The notes under the pieces were generated by a model, which was not told where the DNA came from, ran no database searches, and worked only from the letters and a program-made list of their open reading frames with translations. Position numbers and translations under genes: made by a program. 50,718 nt of DNA, taken from assembly GCF_000786205.1 (NCBI RefSeq), contig NZ_JROH01000025.1, forward strand, positions 1 through 50,718, read 5' to 3'. This document shows, one piece after another, positions 43,773-50,718 of the stretch; within the stretch, counting starts at the first letter, position 1; each line of letters begins with the position of its first letter. Origin of the DNA: Sphingomonas sp. 37zxx. GTDB lineage: Bacteria; Pseudomonadota; Alphaproteobacteria; Sphingomonadales; Sphingomonadaceae.

Positions 43773-44150
43773 ATGTACAGGATTTTGCTGGCCGAAGATG
43801 ACAATGTCATGCGCGAATATCTGACGCGCGCATTGCAGCGTTCGGGTTATTTCGTCAGCGCGGTCGATCGCGGCACGGCGGCGATCCCGCTGCTCGAGGC
43901 CGAACCCTATGACCTGTTGCTCACCGACATCGTGATGCCCGAAATGGACGGGATCGAACTGGCGCAGCGCGCAGGCGAGATCGCGCCCGACATGCGCGTG
44001 ATGTTCATCACCGGCTTTGCCGCGGTGACGCTGAAGGCGGGCAAGGCGATGCCGCAGGCGCGGGTGCTGTCAAAGCCGTTTCACCTGCGCGACCTGGTGA
44101 TGGAAATCGACCGGCTGTTTGAAATGGATACCATTCCCAGCCGCAATTGA
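43773..44150 (+). CDS. cpdR: Single-domain response regulator CpdR
   Basis: The 125-residue stand-alone receiver domain has Asp52 as phosphorylation site (LLTDIVMPEMDGIEL), plus VMFITGFAAVTLK and VLSKPFHLRDLV, all close to Caulobacter CpdR. CpdR, when unphosphorylated, guides ClpXP to degrade CtrA. The C-terminus ends in IPSRN rather than the Ala-Ala tail that marks Caulobacter CpdR for ClpXP. It is divergent from the amidohydrolase gene. Together with ctrA and gcrA it puts three cell-cycle regulators in this window. Confidence 0.92.
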   Translation: MYRILLAEDDNVMREYLTRALQRSGYFVSAVDRGTAAIPLLEAEPYDLLLTDIVMPEMDGIELAQRAGEIAPDMRVMFITGFAAVTLKAGKAMPQARVLSKPFHLRDLVMEIDRLFEMDTIPSRN

Positions 44151-44227
44151 TGGCTCGGACGCGGCCAAGCGCATTTTACCCGCTTGCACCGGCGCGCGAC
44201 CCTCGCTAATGGCTTCGCTCCCACTGG

Positions 44228-44302
44228 GGGCGCGTAGCTCAGTGGTAGAGCACTGTGTTGACATCGCAGGGGTCGCAAGTTCAATCCTTGCCGCGCCCAC
44301 CA
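44228..44302 (+). tRNA. tRNA-Val (anticodon GAC)
   Basis: The 75-nt cloverleaf has a 7-bp acceptor stem (GGGCGCG/CGCGCCC). Its D arm is GCTC...GAGC, and the anticodon loop is TTGACAT with GAC at positions 34-36. The T arm is GCAAG-TTCAATC-CTTGC, with an encoded CCA end. It reads GUC/GUU valine codons. It stands between cpdR and a terminator that ends before the LacI gene. Confidence 0.96.
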
Positions 44303-44303
44303 T

Positions 44304-44341
44304 AAAAACCCAGCCGGTCCTGATGATCGGTTGGGTTTTTA
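44304..44341 (+). terminator. Intrinsic terminator after tRNA-Val
   Basis: AAAAACCCAGCCG, a loop, then CGGTTGGGTTTTT form a stem with one mismatch and a T tail. It lies within the 67-bp gap before the LacI start, leaving little space for a separate LacI promoter downstream. Confidence 0.85.
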
Positions 44342-44369
44342 TTTGCGCCCGGCTGGGTATAACCCGGGC

Positions 44370-45401
44370 ATGAAAGAAGGCGTTCAGCCCACCATTACCG
44401 ATGTCGCGCGGGTTGCCGGCGTGTCGAAAAAGACGGTCAGCTGGGTCATCAACCAGTCGCCGCGGCTGAACGAGGAAACGCGCAAGCGGGTGCAGCAGGT
44501 GATCCGCGACCTTGGCTATGTGCCCAATCCACAGGCGCGTGCCTTGGCGCTGCGGCGCAATTTCCTGATCGCGCTGATCCACGACAATCCCAATGCCCAG
44601 ATGGTGCTGAAGGTGCAGCAGGGCGTGCTTGAGATATTGCGCGACACCGAATTCGAATTGCTGGTGCATCCGGTCAATCGCGGATCGGCGACGATGCTCG
44701 AGGAGATCCGCCAGTTTCTGGAGCGGCAGCGGCCCTATGGCGTGTTGTTGCTGCCGCCGATTTCGGAGAATGACAGCCTGGCCGAGTTATGCGCGGCGAT
44801 CGGCTGCCGTTATGTCCGCATGGGATCGGCTTCGTTCGACAATCCCGATCACATGATCGCATCGAACGACCGCGAAGCGGTGCGCGGCGCGGTCGAGCAT
44901 CTGATCGAGGCGGGGCATCGCCGGATCGGCATGATCCTGGGGCCGGCGGGGTTTCGATCGGCGATGGAACGGCAGGCGGGCTATCAGGAGGCGCTGGCGC
45001 GTGCCGGCATCGCCTTTGATCGGGCGCTGACGGCGCAGGGCGATTACACCTTCGATTCGGGGATGCGCGCGGCAGAGCGATTGTTCGACATGTCGCCGCG
45101 CCCGACGGCATTATTTTGTTCGAACGATGAAATGGCGGCGGGCGCGGTGCATGTCGCTCGCCAACGCGGGCTGCATATTCCACGTGACCTGTCGATCATC
45201 GGTTTCGACGATACCGCGATCGCATCGCATCTGTTGCCGCCATTGACGACGGTTCGCTGGCCGATGATCGCGATGGCGCGGGCAGCGGCACAGATGCTGA
45301 TCGGCGGCCCCGGCCCTGGCCCTGCCGACGAGGCGAGCGGCCTGTCGCCGTTCGGATCGACGTTGATCCGCCGCGCTTCGGTGACGCCGCCTCCGGGCTA
45401 A
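44370..45401 (+). CDS. LacI-family transcriptional regulator (copy 1)
   Basis: The 343-residue regulator has an N-terminal LacI helix-turn-helix (ITDVARVAGVSKKTVSWVIN), a hinge helix ([11 protein letters not shown]) and a periplasmic-binding-like sensor (GFDDTAIASHLLPPLTTVRWP). The residue equivalent to Arg22 of E. coli LacI, a direct operator contact, is Trp here; copy 2 at 49271 keeps Arg. The rest is strikingly similar to copy 2. The stop overlaps the convergent glycosidase stop by four bases. The ATG at 44370 is favoured; the TTG at 44331 falls in the terminator. Confidence 0.92.
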   Translation: MKEGVQPTITDVARVAGVSKKTVSWVINQSPRLNEETRKRVQQVIRDLGYVPNPQARALALRRNFLIALIHDNPNAQMVLKVQQGVLEILRDTEFELLVHPVNRGSATMLEEIRQFLERQRPYGVLLLPPISENDSLAELCAAIGCRYVRMGSASFDNPDHMIASNDREAVRGAVEHLIEAGHRRIGMILGPAGFRSAMERQAGYQEALARAGIAFDRALTAQGDYTFDSGMRAAERLFDMSPRPTALFCSNDEMAAGAVHVARQRGLHIPRDLSIIGFDDTAIASHLLPPLTTVRWPMIAMARAAAQMLIGGPGPGPADEASGLSPFGSTLIRRASVTPPPG

Positions 45402-46996
45402 AGCGCGGTGAAGCGGAAATCGCGAAAGCGGGCGGTGCCTTGGCCAGCGGAATACAGCCCCGGCCGCAGCATCAGAAAGCCGCCCCGCACATTGTGGTGA
45501 TAGCCCGATACCTCCATCCCCCGGTCGAACCGCGACCAGCTTCGCCCGCCATCGGCGCTGGTGTGGAAGGAGACGATGTGGCGATCATTGGTCACCCGCA
45601 TCCGCATCCGCCGGCCATGCGGATTGGCGGGGCGTCCGCGCTCGATGCCATATTGGTGGGTGACGAAGCGCTGCTCGTCGAACCCAAGCCCGCAATATAA
45701 TTGGTCATCGTAAAACAGGATCAGCCCCGCGGTGCCGCCCGGCGCGATTTCGATGTCGCATTCGAAGCGATAGGCGGTGTCGCCCGCGATCAGCAGCAGC
45801 GGCGCGCCGTCAGACGGCGCCTTGCCGCTGGCATCGAGCAGCAATGCGCCGCCCTCCACCCGTGCTCGGGCGCGCTCGGTGGGGGCGGGGCGGAAGAAAT
45901 TCCATTTGGTGCCATAGGCCAGAGTCGCGAAATCGTCGGACAGCTTCTGGCCGTGGCGCAGCGCCGCGCCGCCGCCGCCGCCGCCGGGCTTGGCGATCGG
46001 TTGCGACAGGTCACCGCCGGTCATGCGAAACCAGCCATCGGCGGTCCATTCGACCGGATCGAGCAGGGTCTGCCGCCCAAGCGTCCAATAGCCATTCTCA
46101 TAGCCGTGATAGACCGACCACCAGCCGCCATCGGGTGCCTCGACCAAAGTGGCATGGCCGCGCGACCACCATTTCTCGGCGAGCGAGGTGGTGCGGACCA
46201 GCGGGTTACCCGGATGATGCTCCCAGGGGCCGTGGATTGATGTCGATCGTGCGGCGATCACCATATGCCCGGTCGGTGGGCCGGCGGTGCCGCCGACTGC
46301 GGTGACGAGGTAGAAATAGCCGCCGTGGCGCAGCACCTTCGGCCCTTCGGGACTGAATCCTTCGACGTCCCAATCGCCGGGATAGTGCCAGGGATCATAG
46401 ACATGCTCGACCGCGCCGAGCGTCGACAGACCATCATCTGCCAGCCGGATGCGATCCCCGCCCGACAGGAACAACCAGCGCGATCCGTCCTCGCCCACCG
46501 CATGGCCGGGATCGATGTGGCGGGGCAGGTGCAGGTCGATCGGTTCGGACCATGGCCCGTCGATCGAATCGGCCCAGATGACCCAGTTTGTGGTGGGGTT
46601 CTTGGTGGGGATATAGAGGAAATAGCGGTTGCCGTGCTTGGTGAGTTCGGGTGCCCAGACCGATCCGATATTGGTGGTCAACGCGGCGGTGCGCGGCGTC
46701 CAGTTCACCAGATCGCGCGAATGCCAGATCACCAGCCCCGGATAGGAATCGAAGGTGGAGAAGGTCATGTAATAATCGCGACCATCCTTGAGGATCGTCG
46801 GATCGGGATGGTCGCCCGCCATCAGCGGGTTCAGGAACCGTCCGTCGCCCAGATCGGCGATCCGCTGGTTATCATAGCCGCGCGCGTAATCGGGAACGGG
46901 CGGGTCACTGCTCGCGCGCAGGGGCGGGGCGGCAATGGCGGTAGCCAGGCCTGCGCCGGTGGCCATGACTTCGCGGCGAGTGAGGGACATGGCCAA
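45398..46996 (-). CDS. Glycoside hydrolase family 43 protein
   Basis: The 532-residue enzyme is a five-bladed propeller of family GH43 (beta-xylosidase/arabinofuranosidase group). The expected catalytic residues are the Asp in AGDHPDPTI (base), the Asp in HIDPG (pKa modulator) and the Glu in SPEGPKV (acid). Residues about 345-532 form a beta-sandwich C-terminal domain of the sort found in GH43 xylosidases. The N-terminus TRREVMATGAGLATAIAA is a twin-arginine signal, so export is through Tat. A 10-bp hairpin separates it from the transporter gene upstream. Exact substrate is open. Confidence 0.9.
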   Translation of the reverse strand: MAMSLTRREVMATGAGLATAIAAPPLRASSDPPVPDYARGYDNQRIADLGDGRFLNPLMAGDHPDPTILKDGRDYYMTFSTFDSYPGLVIWHSRDLVNWTPRTAALTTNIGSVWAPELTKHGNRYFLYIPTKNPTTNWVIWADSIDGPWSEPIDLHLPRHIDPGHAVGEDGSRWLFLSGGDRIRLADDGLSTLGAVEHVYDPWHYPGDWDVEGFSPEGPKVLRHGGYFYLVTAVGGTAGPPTGHMVIAARSTSIHGPWEHHPGNPLVRTTSLAEKWWSRGHATLVEAPDGGWWSVYHGYENGYWTLGRQTLLDPVEWTADGWFRMTGGDLSQPIAKPGGGGGGAALRHGQKLSDDFATLAYGTKWNFFRPAPTERARARVEGGALLLDASGKAPSDGAPLLLIAGDTAYRFECDIEIAPGGTAGLILFYDDQLYCGLGFDEQRFVTHQYGIERGRPANPHGRRMRMRVTNDRHIVSFHTSADGGRSWSRFDRGMEVSGYHHNVRGGFLMLRPGLYSAGQGTARFRDFRFTAL

Positions 46997-47016
46997 GGCT
47001 CCGGTAAGGGGCGGGC

Positions 47017-47040
47017 GGGCGAGCAGACCGCTGCTCGCCC
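47017..47040. promoter_or_regulatory. Strong stem-loop between transporter and GH43 genes
   Basis: GGGCGAGCAG-ACCG-CTGCTCGCCC is a perfect 10-bp stem with a 4-nt loop in the 54-bp gap. No T run follows in the direction of transcription (minus). It may stabilise the upstream message or lower glycosidase expression by partial termination. Confidence 0.6.
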
Positions 47041-47050
47041 GGGGTTTGCC

Positions 47051-48337
47051 CTACAGGTCGGGCACGCGCTCCAGGCGCGGCGACAGAAGCTGCACCGCCA
47101 GCAGCGCCAGGAAATAGGCCGAGCCGGCAACGAAGAACAACGGCGCATAGCTGCCGATGCCGTCGAGCACGAAACCGGCATATTTCGCCATCAACATGCC
47201 GCCGATCGCGCCAACCGTGCCGCCGATCCCCACCACCGATCCCACTGCCGCACGCGGAAACAGGTCCGACGGTAGGGTGTAGAGATTGGCCGAAAATGCC
47301 TGATGCGCGGCGGTGGCGATGCCGATGACCAATACCGCCAGCCACAGATTGTCGATCGATTGGGCAAAGAATATCGGCGTCACGGCAAAGGCGCAGATCA
47401 ACATGGTCAACTTACGTGCATAGTTCACCGATCGTCCGCCCGCGATAAGCCGCGACGAAAACCAGCCCCCGGCGACGCTGCCCACGTCGGACAGCAGATA
47501 CACCGCTACCAGCGGCGGCCCGAAGCTCAGCAGGTCGAGGTCATAGCGATCGCCCAGATAGCCCGGCAGCCAGAACAGGAAGAACCACCAGATCGGATCG
47601 ATAAAGAACTTGCCCAGCGCAAACGCCCAGGTTTCGCGGCGGGTGGCGATCCGGCGCCAGCCGATCGTGGTGCCCGGATCGGCCGGATCCTGCTCGATCC
47701 ACGCCAGTTCGCCTTCGGAAACCTTGGGATGTTCGCGCGGGCGGCGATACAGCAGCAGCCAGGCGATCAGCCAGACGAAGCTGGCAACGCCGGTGATCAC
47801 GAACGCCATGCGCCAGCCATAGGCGACGGTGATTACCGGCACGACCAGCGGGGTGATGATCGCGCCGATGTTTGCCCCTGCGTTGAACACGCCGATCGCA
47901 AAAGCGCGCTCCTTGGCCGGAAACCATTCGGTCACCGCCTTGATCCCCGCCGGGAAGTTGCCCGCTTCGCCGATGCCAAGGCCGAAGCGCGCCATCGCGA
48001 ACTGGGTGACGCTATACGCGCCGCCATGCGCGATATGCGCCAACTGCCAGATGACGAAGGCGACGGCATAGCCCATCCGCGCGCCGATCACATCGACCAG
48101 CCGGCCAAAGCCGATATAGCCGATCGCATAGGCCATCTGGAAAAAGAAGATGACGTTGGCGTAATCGGTTTCGGTCCAGCCGAGTTCGGCCGAGAGCGTG
48201 GGCTTTAGCACGCCGATCATCTGGCGATCGATGTAGTTGATCACTGTCGCCATGAACAACAGCGAGACGATGCCCCAGCGATAGCGGCCCGACCGGGCGA
48301 CCGCGCGTTCGATACTGTCAGTCTTGCTCGCGTCCAT
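47051..48337 (-). CDS. MFS transporter, hexuronate (ExuT-like) type
   Basis: The 428-residue major facilitator protein has 12 predicted membrane segments. The signature of the anion:cation symporter group used for hexuronates is visible: VINYIDRQMIGVLKPTL in segment one and WFPAKERAFAIGVFNAGANIGAII. Substrate is probably galacturonate, glucuronate or an unsaturated uronide, in line with kduI nearby. The start lies 20 bp inside the FAH-family gene on the same strand, so the two are translationally linked. Confidence 0.9.
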   Translation of the reverse strand: MDASKTDSIERAVARSGRYRWGIVSLLFMATVINYIDRQMIGVLKPTLSAELGWTETDYANVIFFFQMAYAIGYIGFGRLVDVIGARMGYAVAFVIWQLAHIAHGGAYSVTQFAMARFGLGIGEAGNFPAGIKAVTEWFPAKERAFAIGVFNAGANIGAIITPLVVPVITVAYGWRMAFVITGVASFVWLIAWLLLYRRPREHPKVSEGELAWIEQDPADPGTTIGWRRIATRRETWAFALGKFFIDPIWWFFLFWLPGYLGDRYDLDLLSFGPPLVAVYLLSDVGSVAGGWFSSRLIAGGRSVNYARKLTMLICAFAVTPIFFAQSIDNLWLAVLVIGIATAAHQAFSANLYTLPSDLFPRAAVGSVVGIGGTVGAIGGMLMAKYAGFVLDGIGSYAPLFFVAGSAYFLALLAVQLLSPRLERVPDL

Positions 48338-49157
48338 GCCCCGTCTCCAATTGCATCATCTCTCGCACGGTGGCCGCATCGATCGTGCAGCCTGTCCGCA
48401 ATTCGCCGAAATCAGCGGTGAAGGCATCGCCCGGCACCACCGGATGAACGCCGGTGACCGCGCCCGACGACACCCATTGCCCCGGCTGCAACGTCATGCC
48501 GCGCGCCGCCAGCGATTCGATCAGAAACGCGACCGCACCGATCGGCCCGTCGAGCATGGTGCGCGCCGTCGCCTCGCCGACGATTTCGCCGCCGATCCGC
48601 GACACCACCGCCCAATCGAGAAAGGCAAGCGATCGCCAATCGGGCACGGCATCGCCGATCAACAGCCCATAATTATTGCCGAAATCGCTGATCGTCACCA
48701 ATGGCCCATCGGTGTTGATGCCCGGATAAGGCGAGCTGGCGATTTCGATGCCGATATGCACGGCGTCGATCAGATCGATTACCTCGTCGAGTGTCCAGGC
48801 CAATTTGCCCGGCGTGGGCGTCTTTCCGATCCGCACGCAATATTCGGCTTCGGCGGCTGCGAAGCCGTCGGCGATGATCGGCAGGGTGGCGGGGGTGTGG
48901 CCACCCGATTGCAGGGTAAGCTGGTCGGCGAAAATCGGTCCGGCCAGCCGATTGGTGCCGAGCAGGGCATCCACCGGCGCGTTGATGCGGCCGACTTTCC
49001 AGCCGATGACCGCGCGCCCGTCATAGCCGATCGCCTGATCCTGGATGGCATAGGCCGCGGCCAGCGTGGTCGGTTTGTCGCCGGGATATTCCGGCAACGC
49101 GCGTGCCGCACGCCGCGCCTCGACAAACGCGCGTGCGATAGGGTTGTGACTGGCCAT
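48318..49157 (-). CDS. 2-keto-4-pentenoate hydratase/FAH-family enzyme
   Basis: The 279-residue protein belongs to the FAH superfamily, nearer the hydratase/decarboxylase (MhpD-like) side: AYAIQDQAIGYDGRAVIGWKVGRI, AAEAEYCVRIGK (metal Glu residues) and VHIGIEIASSPY. In this locus it may act on a keto-deoxy sugar acid derived from uronates rather than an aromatic cleavage product. A GGAGG site precedes the ATG at 49157. The next gene (transporter) overlaps its end by 20 bp. Confidence 0.85.
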   Translation of the reverse strand: MASHNPIARAFVEARRAARALPEYPGDKPTTLAAAYAIQDQAIGYDGRAVIGWKVGRINAPVDALLGTNRLAGPIFADQLTLQSGGHTPATLPIIADGFAAAEAEYCVRIGKTPTPGKLAWTLDEVIDLIDAVHIGIEIASSPYPGINTDGPLVTISDFGNNYGLLIGDAVPDWRSLAFLDWAVVSRIGGEIVGEATARTMLDGPIGAVAFLIESLAARGMTLQPGQWVSSGAVTGVHPVVPGDAFTADFGELRTGCTIDAATVREMMQLETGHGREQD

Positions 49158-49194
49158 GGCCCCTCCGAAGACTTGTCTTGTCCCGATAGCCGTA

Positions 49195-49211
49195 ATGAAA
49201 ACCGGTGTCAT
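49195..49211. promoter_or_regulatory. Candidate LacI operator before the FAH-transporter unit
   Basis: ATGAAAACCGGTGTCAT is an imperfect 17-bp palindrome (six of eight pairs match) with a complete half GGTGTCAT. Read toward the FAH gene, TTGTTC lies immediately before it and TACGGC immediately after, so the site exactly fills a 17-bp promoter spacer. A related half-site TGACACCG recurs at 50308-50315. Confidence 0.5.
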
Positions 49212-49270
49212 GAACAAGTTTGTTTCTGCTATGGATTGTTGGGGCGGCTCTCTCCTATAGGTTGACGCGC

Positions 49271-50290
49271 ATGAAAAAGACCGGGCAGCCCACGATCAAT
49301 GACGTCGCCCGACTGTCGCAGGTGTCGAAGAAAACGGTGAGTCGGGTGATCAACCGCTCGCCGCTGGTGATCGAGGAAACCCGGCAGCGGGTGGAAGAGG
49401 TCATCGCCGAGCTCGGCTATATCCCCAATCCGCAGGCGCGGGCGCTGGCGCTGCGGCGCAATTTCCTGATCGCGCTGATCCACGACAATCCTAATGGTCA
49501 GATGGTGCTGGGGGTGCAGCAGGGGTTGCTCGAAATGCTGCGCGGTACCGAATTCGAACTGCTGCTGCATCCGGTCGATCGCGGCATGCCCGACATGCAG
49601 GAGGACATTCGCAATTTCCTTGAGCGGCAGCGGCCCTATGGCGTGATGCTGCTGCCGCCGATCTCGGAAAACGATGCACTTGCAGCGCTTTGCGCGTCGA
49701 TCGGCTGCCGCTATGTCCGCATGGGTTCGGCGACGCTCGACGTGCCCGAGCATATGGTCGCCTCGAACGATCGCGACGTGGTGCGCGGCGCGATCGAATA
49801 TCTGATTGCCGCCGGTCATCGCCGCATCTGCATGATCGCCGGGCCGGCTGGGTTCCGATCGGCGCACGAACGGCAATTGGGCTATGAGGATGCGCTGACC
49901 GCCGCCGGCATCGCCATCGACCGCGCCTGGATCGCGCAGGGGGATTATCGCTTTGAAGGCGGCAAGCGCGCCGCCGAACGCCTGCTCGATCTGGCACCGC
50001 GCCCGACCGCGATTTTCGCCTCGAACGACGAAATGGCGATCGGCACGATGCATATCGCCGACCAGCGCGGGCTGGAAGTGCCGGCAGACCTGTCGATCAT
50101 AGGGTTTGACGATACGCCGATCGCCTCGCATGTCTGGCCTTCGCTGACGACGGTGCGCTGGCCGATCGCCGCGATGGCGCGCGCCGCCGCGCTGAAACTG
50201 ATCGGGGACGAGGAAGAAGCGGCCAAGGAAGCCGCTTTTTTCAGCTCGACGCTGATCCGGCGATCCTCGGTCGCGCCGCCTGCGACCTGA
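49271..50290 (+). CDS. LacI-family transcriptional regulator (copy 2)
   Basis: The 339-residue protein is closely related along its whole length to copy 1 at 44370, for instance sharing [23 protein letters not shown] and ERQRPYGV. The recognition helix [10 protein letters not shown] retains Arg where copy 1 has Trp. It is divergent from the FAH-transporter unit and runs toward kduI, so it is the better candidate local repressor. Start at 49271 is the family start; an earlier in-frame ATG would add residues without similarity. Confidence 0.92.
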   Translation: MKKTGQPTINDVARLSQVSKKTVSRVINRSPLVIEETRQRVEEVIAELGYIPNPQARALALRRNFLIALIHDNPNGQMVLGVQQGLLEMLRGTEFELLLHPVDRGMPDMQEDIRNFLERQRPYGVMLLPPISENDALAALCASIGCRYVRMGSATLDVPEHMVASNDRDVVRGAIEYLIAAGHRRICMIAGPAGFRSAHERQLGYEDALTAAGIAIDRAWIAQGDYRFEGGKRAAERLLDLAPRPTAIFASNDEMAIGTMHIADQRGLEVPADLSIIGFDDTPIASHVWPSLTTVRWPIAAMARAAALKLIGDEEEAAKEAAFFSSTLIRRSSVAPPAT

Positions 50291-50307
50291 TCGATTGCAA
50301 AAAAACG

Positions 50308-50322
50308 TGACACCGATTACCG
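50308..50322. promoter_or_regulatory. Operator-like half-site before kduI
   Basis: TGACACCG followed by ATTACCG shares the TGACACCG half with the reverse complement of the site at 49195-49211 (ATGACACCGGTTTTCAT). It lies 49 bp before the kduI ATG. Confidence 0.4.
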
Positions 50323-50363
50323 ACTTTCGCAAATCCGAAATGCGCCATGCAGGAGAGAAGCCG

Positions 50364-50718
50364 ATGTTCGACCGCACCTATTACGCCACCCATCCCGACA
50401 TGATGGAATGCGTGTCCAACGAGGAATTGCGCGACCGCTATCTGATCGGCGGACTGTTCCGCGATGGCGAATGCGTGCTGAACTACACCCATGCCGATCG
50501 CTTCGTGATCGGCGGCGTCGCGGTGGCCGATGCGCCGGTGAAGCTGCCGGCGCAGACCGAGCCGAAATCGGCCGAAGGTCATCCCTTCCTCGAGCGGCGC
50601 GAGATGGCGGTGGTCAATGTCGGCAGCGCCGAGGGCATCGTCACCGTCGATGGCGAAAGCTTTACGCTTGGCAACAAGGATTGCCTGTACGTCACGATGG
50701 GCGCGACCGAGGTCGAGT
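50364..50718 (+). CDS. kduI: 5-keto-4-deoxyuronate isomerase (partial)
   Basis: The first 118 residues of KduI are visible before the window ends. KduI isomerises 5-keto-4-deoxyuronate, the product of unsaturated uronates released by pectate or other polysaccharide lyases, toward 2-keto-3-deoxygluconate. Matching segments are [37 protein letters not shown] and [12 protein letters not shown]. The metal-binding His/Glu cluster lies downstream and is not in view. An AGGAGA site precedes the ATG by about 8 bp. Truncation is caused only by the window boundary. Confidence 0.9.
   Translation, partial: MFDRTYYATHPDMMECVSNEELRDRYLIGGLFRDGECVLNYTHADRFVIGGVAVADAPVKLPAQTEPKSAEGHPFLERREMAVVNVGSAEGIVTVDGESFTLGNKDCLYVTMGATEVE

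Noticed and set aside
44331..44369. Alternative TTG start for LacI copy 1
   Set aside because: It lies in the tRNA terminator hairpin and adds residues unlike LacI-family N-termini.
1..50718. CRISPR array, prophage, integron or insertion sequence
   Set aside because: No regularly spaced direct repeats, integrase, transposase or phage structural genes are visible; the palindromes have no coding content.

Overview
The window reads as chromosome of a GC-rich alphaproteobacterium of the order Sphingomonadales (Sphingomonas or a close relative). The evidence is the gene content: the cell-cycle regulators CtrA, GcrA and CpdR, a SapC-family protein, an RcnB-like secreted protein, the argD-argF-hslO and petABC arrangements, and several families of palindromic intergenic repeats of the kind common in sphingomonads. 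No phage, transposase, CRISPR array or other clear mobile gene is visible. Most of the window is core genome with high coding density.

Layout. 1-10.4 kb: a small membrane protein, a gamma-glutamyltransferase lipoprotein, a long-chain acyl-CoA ligase, a two-domain M16 peptidase, a class A beta-lactamase-like serine hydrolase with a palindromic repeat inside its N-terminal codons, and parE. 10.5-16.7 kb: a beta-barrel outer-membrane protein, gcrA, an ABC-2 permease, then argD-argF-hslO. 16.7-20.2 kb: a DUF3617-like secreted protein, queC-queE behind two related palindromes, a conserved secreted protein and a tiny Met/Asn/Asp-rich lipoprotein. 20.2-28.2 kb: lipB, two adjacent integral membrane proteins, a trmL-hemF-acetyltransferase run, petABC (cytochrome bc1) and apt.

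28.3-41.7 kb: an Arg/Gly/Tyr-rich lipoprotein, a MaoC-like hydratase, a nucleotide pyrophosphatase/phosphodiesterase-like lipoprotein, ctrA, a LysR regulator divergent from pirin-wrbA, a VanY-like carboxypeptidase lipoprotein, an RluA-family synthase overlapping arfB, free-methionine-R-sulfoxide reductase, an RcnB-like protein, a DUF1289 protein, a DEAD-box helicase, a secreted protein and a GlcD-type FAD oxidoreductase. 41.7-44.3 kb: a SapC-family protein, a well-formed intergenic small-RNA candidate (promoter, hairpin, CUCCUCCC segment, terminator), N-formylglutamate amidohydrolase, cpdR and tRNA-Val(GAC).

44.4 kb to the end: a uronate/plant-polysaccharide utilisation locus. It holds a GH43 glycosidase with a Tat-like signal, a hexuronate-type MFS transporter, a 2-keto-4-pentenoate hydratase/FAH-family enzyme and kduI (cut by the window edge). 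Two closely related LacI-family regulators flank the glycosidase-transporter-FAH block. A half-palindrome TGACACCG occurs upstream of both the FAH/transporter unit and kduI, which suggests common control.

The least-described items are the small-RNA candidate, the paired palindromes before queC, the palindrome inside the serine hydrolase, the LacI pair with a changed recognition-helix residue, the perfect palindrome before the RcnB-like gene, and CpdR lacking the Ala-Ala tail known from Caulobacter.
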